The notes beneath the pieces are model-generated. The model had not been told where the DNA came from, searched no databases, and saw nothing but the letters and a program-made list of their open reading frames with translations. From Mycosarcoma maydis (taxonomy: Eukaryota > Basidiomycota > Ustilaginomycetes > Ustilaginales), in NCBI RefSeq assembly GCF_000328475.2, contig NC_026490.1:542073-606072 (forward strand): 64,000 nt of DNA, read 5' to 3'. A program made the translations under genes and the position numbers. Shown here in pieces: positions 1 to 9,194 of the stretch (its first letter is position 1; the number at the start of each line of letters is the position of its first letter).

Positions 1-3000
1 GGCAGTCCCGCATTCCACTGCCCCGAAATCGTCACCGCGCTCCGCAATCCGCTCGGCACAGTACATTACTGGGGCCCCGAGGTGGATGCTTGGACGTGCG
101 GTATTACCATGCTCCGTCTTCTCACCGGGATCCGTTATCCGATCGGCGCCTCTCACACAAGCGTGCGCTCCATGAGCATCCGCGCTCAACGGGCCGTCGC
201 GACCATCAAGGATCCCGAGCTTCGCGATCGTGTCGGTAAGTTGCTCCAAGTCAACGGCGAACGCAGAATGCGCAACTTTGAGGACTTGGTCAAGGCGCTC
301 GAGACATCGGCCGAAGAACCTCCCTATCGTGGTGTCAAAGAGTTCAAAAGCACCACCTTCATCCCCGTGCAACCACAACACAAGATGAATCTGCCACTCG
401 TTGTCGGTCCTGCCGCCGAGGCTGCGCTCACCTCACCGCTGCTGCCGAGCGGTGCCACTCCGTCCGCTTCGAAGCGCACGACACCAATCAATTCGAGACC
501 CACTTCGCCTACCTTGGCCAACGCGGACGTTCCAGATGCTCACCTCTCACCGGCACCCACGCTGTTGCTCAGCAACCCCACCTATCAGCCGGCTCAAAGG
601 ATCTTGTCCTACGTCAAGTATTGCTTGCGCTGCGCCGGAATCTTGTATCACTGTTGGCCCGACACAAGCTCCAGCACAAGCCTGCCTCCCACCCCCGGTC
701 CATTTGAGGCCGCGTTTCGAGAGTTTAACAACACGGCGCTCTTGAACACCAGCTCGCGTACCAGCGACAGCACACTGTCCTCAGCACCAACCGATGCCAA
801 CGCCCCTGCCTCTCTCTCCCCTAGCACACCCTTTCCCATACAGGCAGCACGCTCCGAGCGTGATCCGTATTCGCACATCCATGTCTTTGAGTGCGTTCTC
901 GAGATCGTCGACCCACCTGAAGGCGCCAACGAACAAGAGCCGTTGTCTCTGGTCCAGTCCATCTTTAGCGCTCTCAGTTTCGGTCGTCGCCCTGCCAATC
1001 GACGCAGCCTTTCAACACCGCCAAAGCCCGAAAGCTTACAGCCAAGGGGGATGCCCCGCCCACCAGGTACGCCGGCTGATGCACCAGTTTCCGGATCTGG
1101 CAGCGCTACTGGCAAAACTGGCGACGTCAAATGTCTCACCTTTTACCTCGTGCTTCGTTTCCCTCGACGCTCCTCCGGACAGGTCAATTTTGTCTCTGCA
1201 CGACCCGCCTACAGTCGATCGTCGAGCGTAGCAAGCCATTCGCATCGAAACCGCTCCCGCGCATCCTCAGCCGTGGGCGCAGACAGAGAGGTCGGAGGTC
1301 TTCAGAGAGACATCAGCACCGACAGCCTGACGCGCCTCTCCAAGCTGCACAGCAATCACGCCGAATTTGCCAGGGGAATCCATCCACTACGTAAAGCCAT
1401 GATTGATTCTAACCACACAACGCCTCGTGCAAGTCGCACATCCAGCCCGGCCGTGTCGCACGGGGAACTCAGGAAGCGGGACGCTGTAGAGCGTTATCAC
1501 AAAGACACAAACGAACGCACCAACCTTGGCCTCACCATCGAGACATCACCCGAACTTTTGCGTGTTGCCGAAATGCAGTCATCCGCCCAAGACAAGGGAT
1601 CACCGCGATCGGCGCCGAACTCGAGATCGACGAGTCGCGCGCGATCGCGCCGCTCGAGCCGTGCACGCGCTCCAAGCACATCACACAAGGGCTGTGGCTC
1701 CAACAAGGTTTTTGTGCATGTCACTGACCATCGTGTACTTGACGCAGTGCGCAAGGCGCTCAGCATCGGTGGCACCACCACCGACTACAACCCGGATCCC
1801 GAGACAGACTACGAGGATGCTGCGCAGTGGACGAGTCCTGACCTTCGCATCCGAGATTTGACGCCCGGTCGAGAACCCGATCCAAGCCTTTTTGCTGGCG
1901 CACTTGAATCCAAGCTGCGTCGCTCTGCACAGGGCCGACATCGGACGCAATCACTCCGCCTCGCTTCCGGCCTGCCTGCGGCTGTAGCGGAGGGTCAAGA
2001 TGCTGAAACAAGCGGTGAGACGGGCCAAGCATGTCGACCGACTTGGGTTGATGTGCCAACTGGCGCAAGCGTGCCACGAAGTACTTTCTCGCACGGTAGC
2101 GACGACCAAGAGCAATACACACGCGGTCGATCCCTGGGTCCGGCTGGCAGTCTGGGCGCAAATCCAGCCTTGGGCATCCCTTTTGCTGCAAACCCTCCCC
2201 GTCTGCGTGCTTCTTCGAACCTTGCTTTTGCCGTCGTTCAGGAGGAGTCCTCGCCGTCCAACACGGAGAAATCCTTGTCACAGTCCAGGGCTTCGCAGTC
2301 AAAGACAATGCTCGACCTACAGGACAAGCCAGATGCAGCGCGATCGGCCTGCAATACGTCGGATGCCGATGTCAATGCTTCGAGTTTGAATGCTTTCGAT
2401 CTGGCCAAGGCAGTCGTCGCTCTGACTACAATGACATCAGCGCTCCTCCAAGAGGCCACTTTGCGCAATACAGCCGAGCTGGAAACGACTGCGTCTGGGA
2501 TTGCAGACTATCTGCTTGAACTGCAGACCGAGGATGTGGCTCGCTTTGCACAGGAGCTTGACTCGATCTCGTTTGACCTGTTCAAGGCAATGTCGCCCGT
2601 GACGGGTCTCGTGGACCGTTCGTCGGGGCAGACGGCGAAGGTGGCTGCCACCGCGAAACAGGTCGTGGATCTGTTAGGTGAGCACGCATCCTCGCGCGAG
2701 GTTTACATGGCTGTCGACATGCGTTGTGGTGAGATGCTGGAATCCGAGGCTCGCACTATCGAACTGCTTGACACAGAGCAAATTTGGAGTTTGGCGGCCG
2801 AGGCCATCTATTTGATGCGTTTGCTCAACACGGTGCTTCCGCGCATCCGCACCAAGAAGCCGCAGGGCTTCTCACAGGTGTTTGCACGACTACCGCATTG
2901 TCTCATGGTGGGGCTCACTTCTGTGGCCGAACACAGCGCCCACGCATCCGAGAAGCTCGCGGAAGAAGCGGTCAAGACATGCTGCTCGACTGCGCTCATC

Positions 3001-4245
3001 ATGGTTGATTGGGAGGCGCGTTGCATGGGAGGCTCGGAGCGGGAACCTGTGCGCAAGACGTCTCGCGAAGCGTTGAGCAGGTTTCTGCAGGGTGTCACGG
3101 TTTGCTTGCCTCACCTCGCGGGAGCCAAGACAGCTCTGGCTGAAGAGTACTTTTACACGCAAAATCCCCGGTACGCACCAGCAGGCAAGAGCGCACCTAG
3201 CGCTGTGAAATGCAACGAGGCCTTGTTTGCCGAGATCTCCAAGACGCTTGCGTCACTGGAAGTTGACTTGGGATCCATCTGGTCCAACGCTTTGACGGGC
3301 ATGTCGCGCAACCCAGACGACAACGATGCGCGCGAGACACTAAGCGCGCTAGGAGTTGCGGGATTTGTATTGCACGTGCACCTGCTCTACTCGGGCTTTG
3401 CAAGGGTTCGTCCAGCGGAATGGAAGGGTGTGCGGGCGCAAACGCAGTTGGAAGCCGCACTTCCTGTGACGTTGCTGGCAGCCAGCGGACAGACGAAAGC
3501 GGCAGCTTCGCCAGATCTGGAAGAGGGCAACGAGGACGCTCTTGCCGATGCGAGCTTACTTTGGATGCAATGGTGTCTTTGCGGGCTTCATCAAGATGCT
3601 TCTGCGGACCAGCGACTCTTACCCACCGAATTGGCTAGAAGCCTGGCACAGACGCTGGCTTTGCAGAGCGTTATTTCGCCGAGCCCAGGCGCACGATTTG
3701 CGAGGTTCAAGTTGCTGGCAGATGTGTTGGTGCATTGGTGCGACAAGATGGTTGCACTGCAGTTGATCGAGCAGCTGATCACCAGCTCGCCTTTTGCTCA
3801 AATGCGCGCTGGCGGCGTGTCATTGCTGCGGCAAGCACTTGTTGCGTGGCTCACGCCATCTACTCGGACCGATGATCAAGGGGATCTTCTCATCCAGACG
3901 CTCATCGACCTTCTCAACAACATCACCGTGTTGCCGCCCACGTTGGCAGTGGAAGACGTCTCGGCCGAATCGGTGGCTGAGGAGAGCGGCAAACTTACGG
4001 ACCTGCTCTCGCTGCTCTATTGGCTCGAGATCCAGCAACGCCATTCGGTGCTGGTGAAGAGGGTGCATACCGAGCTCGGCTACAAGGACAAGTTTGTGGA
4101 GCCGTTGAGGAAGGTGCTGGATAGCATTGGCCGTGACACTGATGCGGATGCGAATGCAGATGCGGACGCTTTGCAGAAGGTGCAAGTGGTGCAAACAGCC
4201 TTGCAAAGGCTATTGGAATCGTTGGATGAGGAGCACGCCACATAA
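1..4245 (+). CDS. Protein kinase, C-terminal part (5' end outside window)
   Basis: The reading frame is open from base 1, so the gene begins to the left of the window. The first residues, GSPAFHCPE, fit the activation-loop end (APE-like motif, subdomain VIII) of a Ser/Thr kinase. The following VDAWTCGITMLRLLTG fits subdomain IX (DxWxxG), and the lobe finishes around residue 105. The remaining roughly 1,300 residues have no domain I recognise. They are Ser/Arg/Pro-rich at first (about residues 110-800, with RS-like runs near 560), then a long, probably helical region to the C-terminus ending in an Asp/Ala repeat (DADANADADA). No intron is evident. The gene converges on the capping-enzyme gene, with stop codons 147 bp apart. 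It is seen to be a kinase; its subfamily and substrate are unknown. The catalytic Lys, the HRD motif and the DFG motif lie outside the window, so activity cannot be judged. Confidence 0.75.
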   Translation, partial: GSPAFHCPEIVTALRNPLGTVHYWGPEVDAWTCGITMLRLLTGIRYPIGASHTSVRSMSIRAQRAVATIKDPELRDRVGKLLQVNGERRMRNFEDLVKALETSAEEPPYRGVKEFKSTTFIPVQPQHKMNLPLVVGPAAEAALTSPLLPSGATPSASKRTTPINSRPTSPTLANADVPDAHLSPAPTLLLSNPTYQPAQRILSYVKYCLRCAGILYHCWPDTSSSTSLPPTPGPFEAAFREFNNTALLNTSSRTSDSTLSSAPTDANAPASLSPSTPFPIQAARSERDPYSHIHVFECVLEIVDPPEGANEQEPLSLVQSIFSALSFGRRPANRRSLSTPPKPESLQPRGMPRPPGTPADAPVSGSGSATGKTGDVKCLTFYLVLRFPRRSSGQVNFVSARPAYSRSSSVASHSHRNRSRASSAVGADREVGGLQRDISTDSLTRLSKLHSNHAEFARGIHPLRKAMIDSNHTTPRASRTSSPAVSHGELRKRDAVERYHKDTNERTNLGLTIETSPELLRVAEMQSSAQDKGSPRSAPNSRSTSRARSRRSSRARAPSTSHKGCGSNKVFVHVTDHRVLDAVRKALSIGGTTTDYNPDPETDYEDAAQWTSPDLRIRDLTPGREPDPSLFAGALESKLRRSAQGRHRTQSLRLASGLPAAVAEGQDAETSGETGQACRPTWVDVPTGASVPRSTFSHGSDDQEQYTRGRSLGPAGSLGANPALGIPFAANPPRLRASSNLAFAVVQEESSPSNTEKSLSQSRASQSKTMLDLQDKPDAARSACNTSDADVNASSLNAFDLAKAVVALTTMTSALLQEATLRNTAELETTASGIADYLLELQTEDVARFAQELDSISFDLFKAMSPVTGLVDRSSGQTAKVAATAKQVVDLLGEHASSREVYMAVDMRCGEMLESEARTIELLDTEQIWSLAAEAIYLMRLLNTVLPRIRTKKPQGFSQVFARLPHCLMVGLTSVAEHSAHASEKLAEEAVKTCCSTALIMVDWEARCMGGSEREPVRKTSREALSRFLQGVTVCLPHLAGAKTALAEEYFYTQNPRYAPAGKSAPSAVKCNEALFAEISKTLASLEVDLGSIWSNALTGMSRNPDDNDARETLSALGVAGFVLHVHLLYSGFARVRPAEWKGVRAQTQLEAALPVTLLAASGQTKAAASPDLEEGNEDALADASLLWMQWCLCGLHQDASADQRLLPTELARSLAQTLALQSVISPSPGARFARFKLLADVLVHWCDKMVALQLIEQLITSSPFAQMRAGGVSLLRQALVAWLTPSTRTDDQGDLLIQTLIDLLNNITVLPPTLAVEDVSAESVAEESGKLTDLLSLLYWLEIQQRHSVLVKRVHTELGYKDKFVEPLRKVLDSIGRDTDADANADADALQKVQVVQTALQRLLESLDEEHAT

Positions 4246-4392
4246 CGTCACAGGAGCCTTAGGATCGAGGACTCTACGCTCTGATGAAATCTCTATTTAT
4301 TTTTCGTACTTTCTCGGTTTTCGTGTGTTGTCAGGATCGCAAGCTGCTGCTCTGTGCACGGGAGAAAAGCTAAAGTGAGGAGCGGGGTTGAA

Positions 4393-5396
4393 CTAGCGCC
4401 GTTCGTCGGCAGGCGCATTCCTGATGAGCAAGCGAATGTTGTTGAGAAAGATGAGGACCTGATCGTCGAAAGATGACCAGTCCTGACTGGATGGTGCGGA
4501 GGTGTTGGTGGGGATGGACTTTGCTTGAGCAGCGGCCTGCATGAGTTGATCAACGTCGCGAATTTCGATTTCGAGTTCGTTGATGTGGTCGGACGGTTTT
4601 TCGGGGAGGGTGACCTGGGTGAGATCGACGATGAAGTTCTGGTGTGCGTACGAGAGACGGTTTTTTTCACGAATAGATACGTGGTCGGAGGTAGGCTCTG
4701 GTGCTGGCAACTCGACATTGATGCTAATTCGGTAGTCAAAGAGACGATATGGACAGTAGATATCTAGATCCGCTATCCTTTGTTTCTGTATGATGCCGTC
4801 CGGTTTAATAGCGAGCGTCTCGGCGTCTCTTGTGACGCGCACTTTGCCTTTGGGCGCAGGATGGAAGTAGTCGATCTCCTTGCGTCGATGATAGCTGATC
4901 TTGGCTCCCGTGTACGAACCCTCGCTCGACCTCAAGGCGAGTGAGTTCAAGATCCGATTGTAGTGCGCATGTTGCGACTGCACCAACAAACGACATGACC
5001 CATCGAAACGCGTCAGTAGACCTATCTTGCACAATCCAGCTTGGCATGCGAGCCGCACCGACTTACAGCACTCATTTGACTCTCGAACCTGGTGTGGCTC
5101 AGATCCACAATCGTCTCGTTGCGCACCGGCAGGTGGATCCTCTCGCCGGTCTCCTGCGATATAATCTGACCGATCTTGGCCTCGATCTGATGCAATGCAA
5201 TGTAACGCAATGCAAATAGATGTGTGAGTGAAGAATAGATTGAATGCGCATCCAGCTTCAGCTAGTGGATACGTACCTCGAGATTCGATCTGCCTCTTCC
5301 TTTTGTATAGATCCAATCTCCGACAATGGTGACAAAATCATCCAGCGGATCGACGCCAAAGATGGAGCGTTCTGGAGCGAGCTGTGGAGATGACAT
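4393..5396 (-). CDS. CTL1: mRNA-capping enzyme beta subunit (polynucleotide 5'-triphosphatase), Cet1/Ctl1-like
   Basis: This is the RNA 5'-triphosphatase that removes the gamma phosphate of nascent mRNA in the first step of cap synthesis in the nucleus (family knowledge: metal-dependent tunnel-fold CYTH enzymes). I assign three exons on the minus strand: 5396-5277, 5186-5067 and 4977-4393. The introns are 90 and 89 bp with GTACGT and GTAAGT donors, and the product is 274 aa. The splice joins bring NLE and IEAKIG together, giving the E-x-E strand that binds metal. The second Glu-rich strand, ELEIEIRD, lies near the C-terminus and the basic strand DYRISIN lies between. The start at 5396 begins MSSPQLAPER. 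The longer upstream frame runs through low-complexity DNA and is rejected. The length is close to compact fungal triphosphatases. It is divergent from the RecQ gene and convergent with the kinase gene. Confidence 0.88.
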
Positions 5397-6069
5397 GGTG
5401 AGCGATGCAGGGACGAGGAAGAACGATGCTTTGTGGATCAACGATGATGTGACAGACAAGCAAGCCGTTCGCCGATCGTTGTTCGCCGATCGTTGTTCGT
5501 CGTTCGTCGTTAGTCGATTGTCGTTCGTGGTTGATCGTTGTGCTGTGCCGTGCTGCTGCTTTGAAACAAGAAGCCGGTCAGGGTCCAACTTCACGTTTGC
5601 CGCTATCCGAAGTCCGAGATTCGCGTGTCCACGCTCGTGTCGCGTGTCGAAATCCGTGATTCGTGATTGACGGTCTGTGTGTTGACGCCAAAATAATTTG
5701 GATTTTGGTGCAATTTGTCCTCTGTGACTTATGACTGCTTCGTCGTGCTTCTAAGTTAATCCGATTCATTCTAAGATTCACGATTTACTACTGTGCACAA
5801 TTCAAGAAAAGTAAGAAATTCACCGTCGGCTCCATGCTCAGCCGCGCACACTCACGACTTGACTTGCAAACGACTTGACTTGCAACCGACCAACTCGTCT
5901 TTGTCAATCGTGAATCATCTGCTCTGCCCACGACACGCTGAGTGGTCATCAGCGTAACAGGTGAGATCTCTTTGCGTGCGCCCATCGTGAATACTTCAAT
6001 GGATGTTGTAATGATCTCTCCCACTTGATTCGAAGCATCCTCGCAGCGGTTCAACACCGCGCTCACGTC
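5397..6069. other. Divergent spacer between the capping-enzyme and RecQ genes
   Basis: I see no gene in this 673 bp. About 5468-5545 is an imperfect tandem array of a CGTTGTTCG/CGATCGTTG-like unit, lying in the probable 5' leader of the capping-enzyme gene. Scattered TCGTGATT copies occur around 5655-5675. The rest presumably holds the two divergent promoters, but I can point to no clear core element. Confidence 0.6.
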
Positions 6070-8316
6070 ATGGTCGACGACTCGGACAACGATGAGGACG
6101 ATTTCGAGGTGGTCTCTTCCAAACGAATTGGTTCGAGCCAGAACGGAATGCATGCTCTTGCCAACAAATGTGACGAAAACCATATCATTTATGACGAAAC
6201 GGTAGCCGCCAAACTCGAGGAGCTCGATGCCGAGGCCGAGTCCGTGCAACGCCAAATTGCAGAGCTGCAAAGACTCAAGGATGCTGTCGTGCGCGAGAGA
6301 CGTAAAGTATACAACGCTTACCTCAAGACGTTGCAATTGGAAAACTCTGCTTCGGATCGCAAGCTGGGTCTCGACTATACTACCACCTCCTTCTCCTGGA
6401 GCGACGATGTTCGGCTCGCTGCACTGTCTGTCTTTGGTATTCCCTCTTTCCGTTTCTGTCAGCTGGGTGTCATCAATGCAGCCCTGGACGGCCGTAACGC
6501 TGTAGTCGTGATGCCGACAGGAGGCGGAAAGTCGTTGTGCTATCAACTGCCTGCAATTCTGAGGCGTGGCGTCACACTCGTAGTCTCGCCTCTGATCTCT
6601 CTCATGACAGATCAAGTTCTCCACTTGCAGCAAGTGGGTATCCAGTCCGAGCTGCTTTGCAGCACCACTCCACGAGAGCGTTCGAATGCCATTCTCAAGC
6701 AGATACGACTCGGTACAACCTCCGAAATCGAGCAAGCCACCTGCTCATCAGGCTGGAATTACCATCAGAACGACGGTATCAAGCTACTCTACGTCACCCC
6801 GGAGCGCATCGCAAAGTCTAAAACATGCCTCTCAGCTCTGCAGAGCGCCTACGAGCAAGCAAGACTCTCCCGCATCGTGATCGATGAGGCGCACTGCTGC
6901 TCACAGATGGGACACGACTACAGGCCAGACTATGCAAAGCTATCGCTGCTTCGACGACTGTTCCCCAAAGTGCCCATCATGTGCCTCACGGCAACGTGTG
7001 GACCCAAGGTGCTCAACGAGATTCTTGAAATCATCGATCTTGAACCCATCACCGAGCCCGACAATGCGGCGCCTAAACGCACCATCTACTTTACAGCTCC
7101 ACTCTTCCGCCCCAATCTTGCCTACAAGGTGGTGCAGCGTCCGCAACAGACCAAAGCAGCCGCTGAGGCCATTGTCGACTATATTCTCCAGAATCACGCT
7201 GGTCACAGTGGGATCGTCTACTGCCTTTCTCAAGCCGATACTCAAGCGACCGCAAAGGCGCTTAGTGAGTTGAGCAGTGGCCGCATAGCCACAGGCTGCT
7301 ACCATGCCGGTCTTGACGACGCAAGCAAGCACATGATCCATACTGATTGGCGCACAGGTCGCATTCAGGTGGTTTGTGCCACGATCGCGTTTGGCATGGG
7401 CATCGACAAGCCCGACGTGCGCTTTGTCATTCACGCCTGCATCTCGAAATCCATCGATGGATACTATCAGGAAACCGGACGGGCGGGTCGAGATGGCCAA
7501 GACTCGGACTGCGTTCTGTTCTATCGTCCACAGGATGCCATTCGTATGAGCTCGCTTGTAGCTGGCGAACCGACGGGACGAGAAAAGCTGGCTGCCATGC
7601 TCGAGTACGCCCAGTCGGCTCGATGTCGACGTCAGCTGTTTGCAGAGTATTTCTCCGACATGTTTGAAAAAGGCGACGATCAAGCTCAGCAAGTCTGCGG
7701 CACATGCGACAATTGCACCGGTAATCGCTCGACGCTGCTCATCGATGCACGCAAAGAGATGTTCCAGCTACTTGCAATTCTGGCCGAGATGTGCAGGCAA
7801 GGCGGCAGAATCACTTTGACCAGCCTATCCGATGTAGCTCGCGGTCTGGGAGGCGGCAAATTCAATCTGGATCCAAACCTGACCCACTTGGAAAAACCCA
7901 AGTCAAAGTCGAATGGCTCCAACGCGGCGGCCAAGGCTGGAGTTATAGATTTGCAATCCGTTGCTGGGGGCAAGATCACGCTGCATCGCGACGTTGTCGA
8001 CCGCTTGATCGTGCATGGCATCCAATCGCAACTGATCCAACAAACCTATTCGGCTACAGCATACACCGTCAACGTCTACCTAGAACCGGGCGCCAAAGCG
8101 ACGCGCTTCCTTCGCCATCCACTTTCGACCATCTCGTTGCATACGCAGCTGGACCTGCTTCCTTCCGTATACATTCTACCGCCCGCCGAAATAGCTATAG
8201 CCGCAGCCGGTTCGAAAGCAAGCGTTAAACGAATCGCAACAAACCCTGCGACAGCTCCGAGTGGAGCACAAAATCGGCGCAAAAAGAGTCGTTCCGACAC
8301 CATCGTCATTCATTGA
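6070..8316 (+). CDS. RecQ-family DNA helicase, RECQ1-like
   Basis: This is an ATP-dependent 3'-5' DNA helicase of the RecQ family, 748 aa, acting in nuclear repair and replication-fork processing. I see an acidic N-terminus (DDSDNDEDDFEVV), then a coiled-coil segment rich in E/L/Q (about residues 45-85) like that in RECQL1. The helicase core has Walker A PTGGGKS (149-155), DEAH (272-275), the RecQ motif VI sequence YYQETGRAGRDG, and a Cys cluster CRRQ...CGTCDNC typical of the RecQ zinc-binding region. A winged-helix-like RQC region follows and the tail is basic (RRKKSRSD). There is no HRDC domain. The start is the ATG at 6070 in a good context (TCATGG); the frame opens earlier only at a TTG. 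The RECQ1 assignment rests on the N-terminal coiled coil and domain order. It has none of the extensions expected of BLM/Sgs1. Confidence 0.88.
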   Translation: MVDDSDNDEDDFEVVSSKRIGSSQNGMHALANKCDENHIIYDETVAAKLEELDAEAESVQRQIAELQRLKDAVVRERRKVYNAYLKTLQLENSASDRKLGLDYTTTSFSWSDDVRLAALSVFGIPSFRFCQLGVINAALDGRNAVVVMPTGGGKSLCYQLPAILRRGVTLVVSPLISLMTDQVLHLQQVGIQSELLCSTTPRERSNAILKQIRLGTTSEIEQATCSSGWNYHQNDGIKLLYVTPERIAKSKTCLSALQSAYEQARLSRIVIDEAHCCSQMGHDYRPDYAKLSLLRRLFPKVPIMCLTATCGPKVLNEILEIIDLEPITEPDNAAPKRTIYFTAPLFRPNLAYKVVQRPQQTKAAAEAIVDYILQNHAGHSGIVYCLSQADTQATAKALSELSSGRIATGCYHAGLDDASKHMIHTDWRTGRIQVVCATIAFGMGIDKPDVRFVIHACISKSIDGYYQETGRAGRDGQDSDCVLFYRPQDAIRMSSLVAGEPTGREKLAAMLEYAQSARCRRQLFAEYFSDMFEKGDDQAQQVCGTCDNCTGNRSTLLIDARKEMFQLLAILAEMCRQGGRITLTSLSDVARGLGGGKFNLDPNLTHLEKPKSKSNGSNAAAKAGVIDLQSVAGGKITLHRDVVDRLIVHGIQSQLIQQTYSATAYTVNVYLEPGAKATRFLRHPLSTISLHTQLDLLPSVYILPPAEIAIAAAGSKASVKRIATNPATAPSGAQNRRKKSRSDTIVIH

Positions 8317-9194
8317 TGGAAATCCACGCTAACATGTCCTCATCACAACCGTGGATTGATTGAGTATTTCAGGTAAACCCGAGCTGCGAGAGTCGACGAT
8401 CCCTCGTGGCTGAACGAGTTGGTCCATGATCTTACACAGTCGTATTGTAAGCCGTCAAGTGAATCACGAATTTGTGCTTCTTGGCGTCGCCAGCTGAAGC
8501 TCGATTTCACCAAGGCGATTATCAATCACGAAACACGAATTTTGAATCGACCTGTTGGCGGGTTTCCGCTAAGTGGTGAGTGAGAAACGTCGTGAGCAGA
8601 GTCAGTCACGAGTGAGTGGTCAGCTTTGAGTCGTGAGTGGTGAGTGCTGATGTCTCACTTTTTCATTTTGGTCTGGCACGTCGGCTAAAGAATCACGAAT
8701 CACAAACATGCAACCCGGAATCGTGAATCGTGAATCACGAATGAGGGTTCAGCTTCTTCTCCGTGCTCATTCACGATTGCGTACTCCATCAGTGTTATTC
8801 GTGATGTTATTCGTGATTGACGATTGCGCGTCTGCCAGCCGCACGCCGCGATTTAAAAGTTGTAAGCACACAAAGCCATAACAAGTGCCGATTCCCGATT
8901 GGTGCCAGCTTGGACATGCATTCGTTTCGACTCGACTCGGCTCGACTCCATCAACACCTCACCCTCACCCTCTTTGGTGTTCATTGCCACGCCATTCAGC
9001 AGCAGCAGATATCCTCACGCTGCGTTTCATGGAAGCAGCGCCGTCCTCATCGATCCGTCTTCTCTAGCGACCCTCTGCAATCGTTGTGGCGAGTACCTTT
9101 CCGTCCATGCTTGCTTCGACATAGACCGGCGCAGCGCGCTCGCACCAATAGCGCATGCATGCCACCACATTGCTGATCACAGCGCCTGCTCATC
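8317..9194 (+). other. Spacer between RecQ and ABC transporter genes
   Basis: No gene is recognisable in these 878 bp. The middle is rich in the AATCACGA/TCGTGATT oligomer (main cluster 8691-8742, more at 8770-8825), with TGAGTGGTGAGTG-like runs near 8570-8650. The last 200 bp before the transporter ATG are presumably its promoter and leader. Open frames here lack coding character. Confidence 0.6.
8691..8742. repeat. Cluster of AATCACGA/TCGTGAAT oligomers
   Basis: Direct and inverted copies of the seven-base unit ATCACGA/TCGTGAT occur here, including TCGTGAATCGTGAATCACGA, which can fold back on itself. The same unit appears in most spacers of the window and I did not notice it as a cluster inside any gene. 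Confidence 0.8.

Noticed and set aside
6025..6069. Earlier start for the RecQ helicase
   Set aside because: The codon is TTG; the ATG at 6070 has a strong context and opens directly on the acidic N-terminus.
6940..7692. 250-residue minus-strand frame
   Set aside because: Antisense shadow of the RecQ helicase core, whose motifs are unambiguous.
6070..8316. Telomere-linked (subtelomeric) RecQ helicase
   Set aside because: Its domain order matches a RECQ1-type housekeeping helicase, and its neighbours are single-copy core genes rather than subtelomeric repeats.
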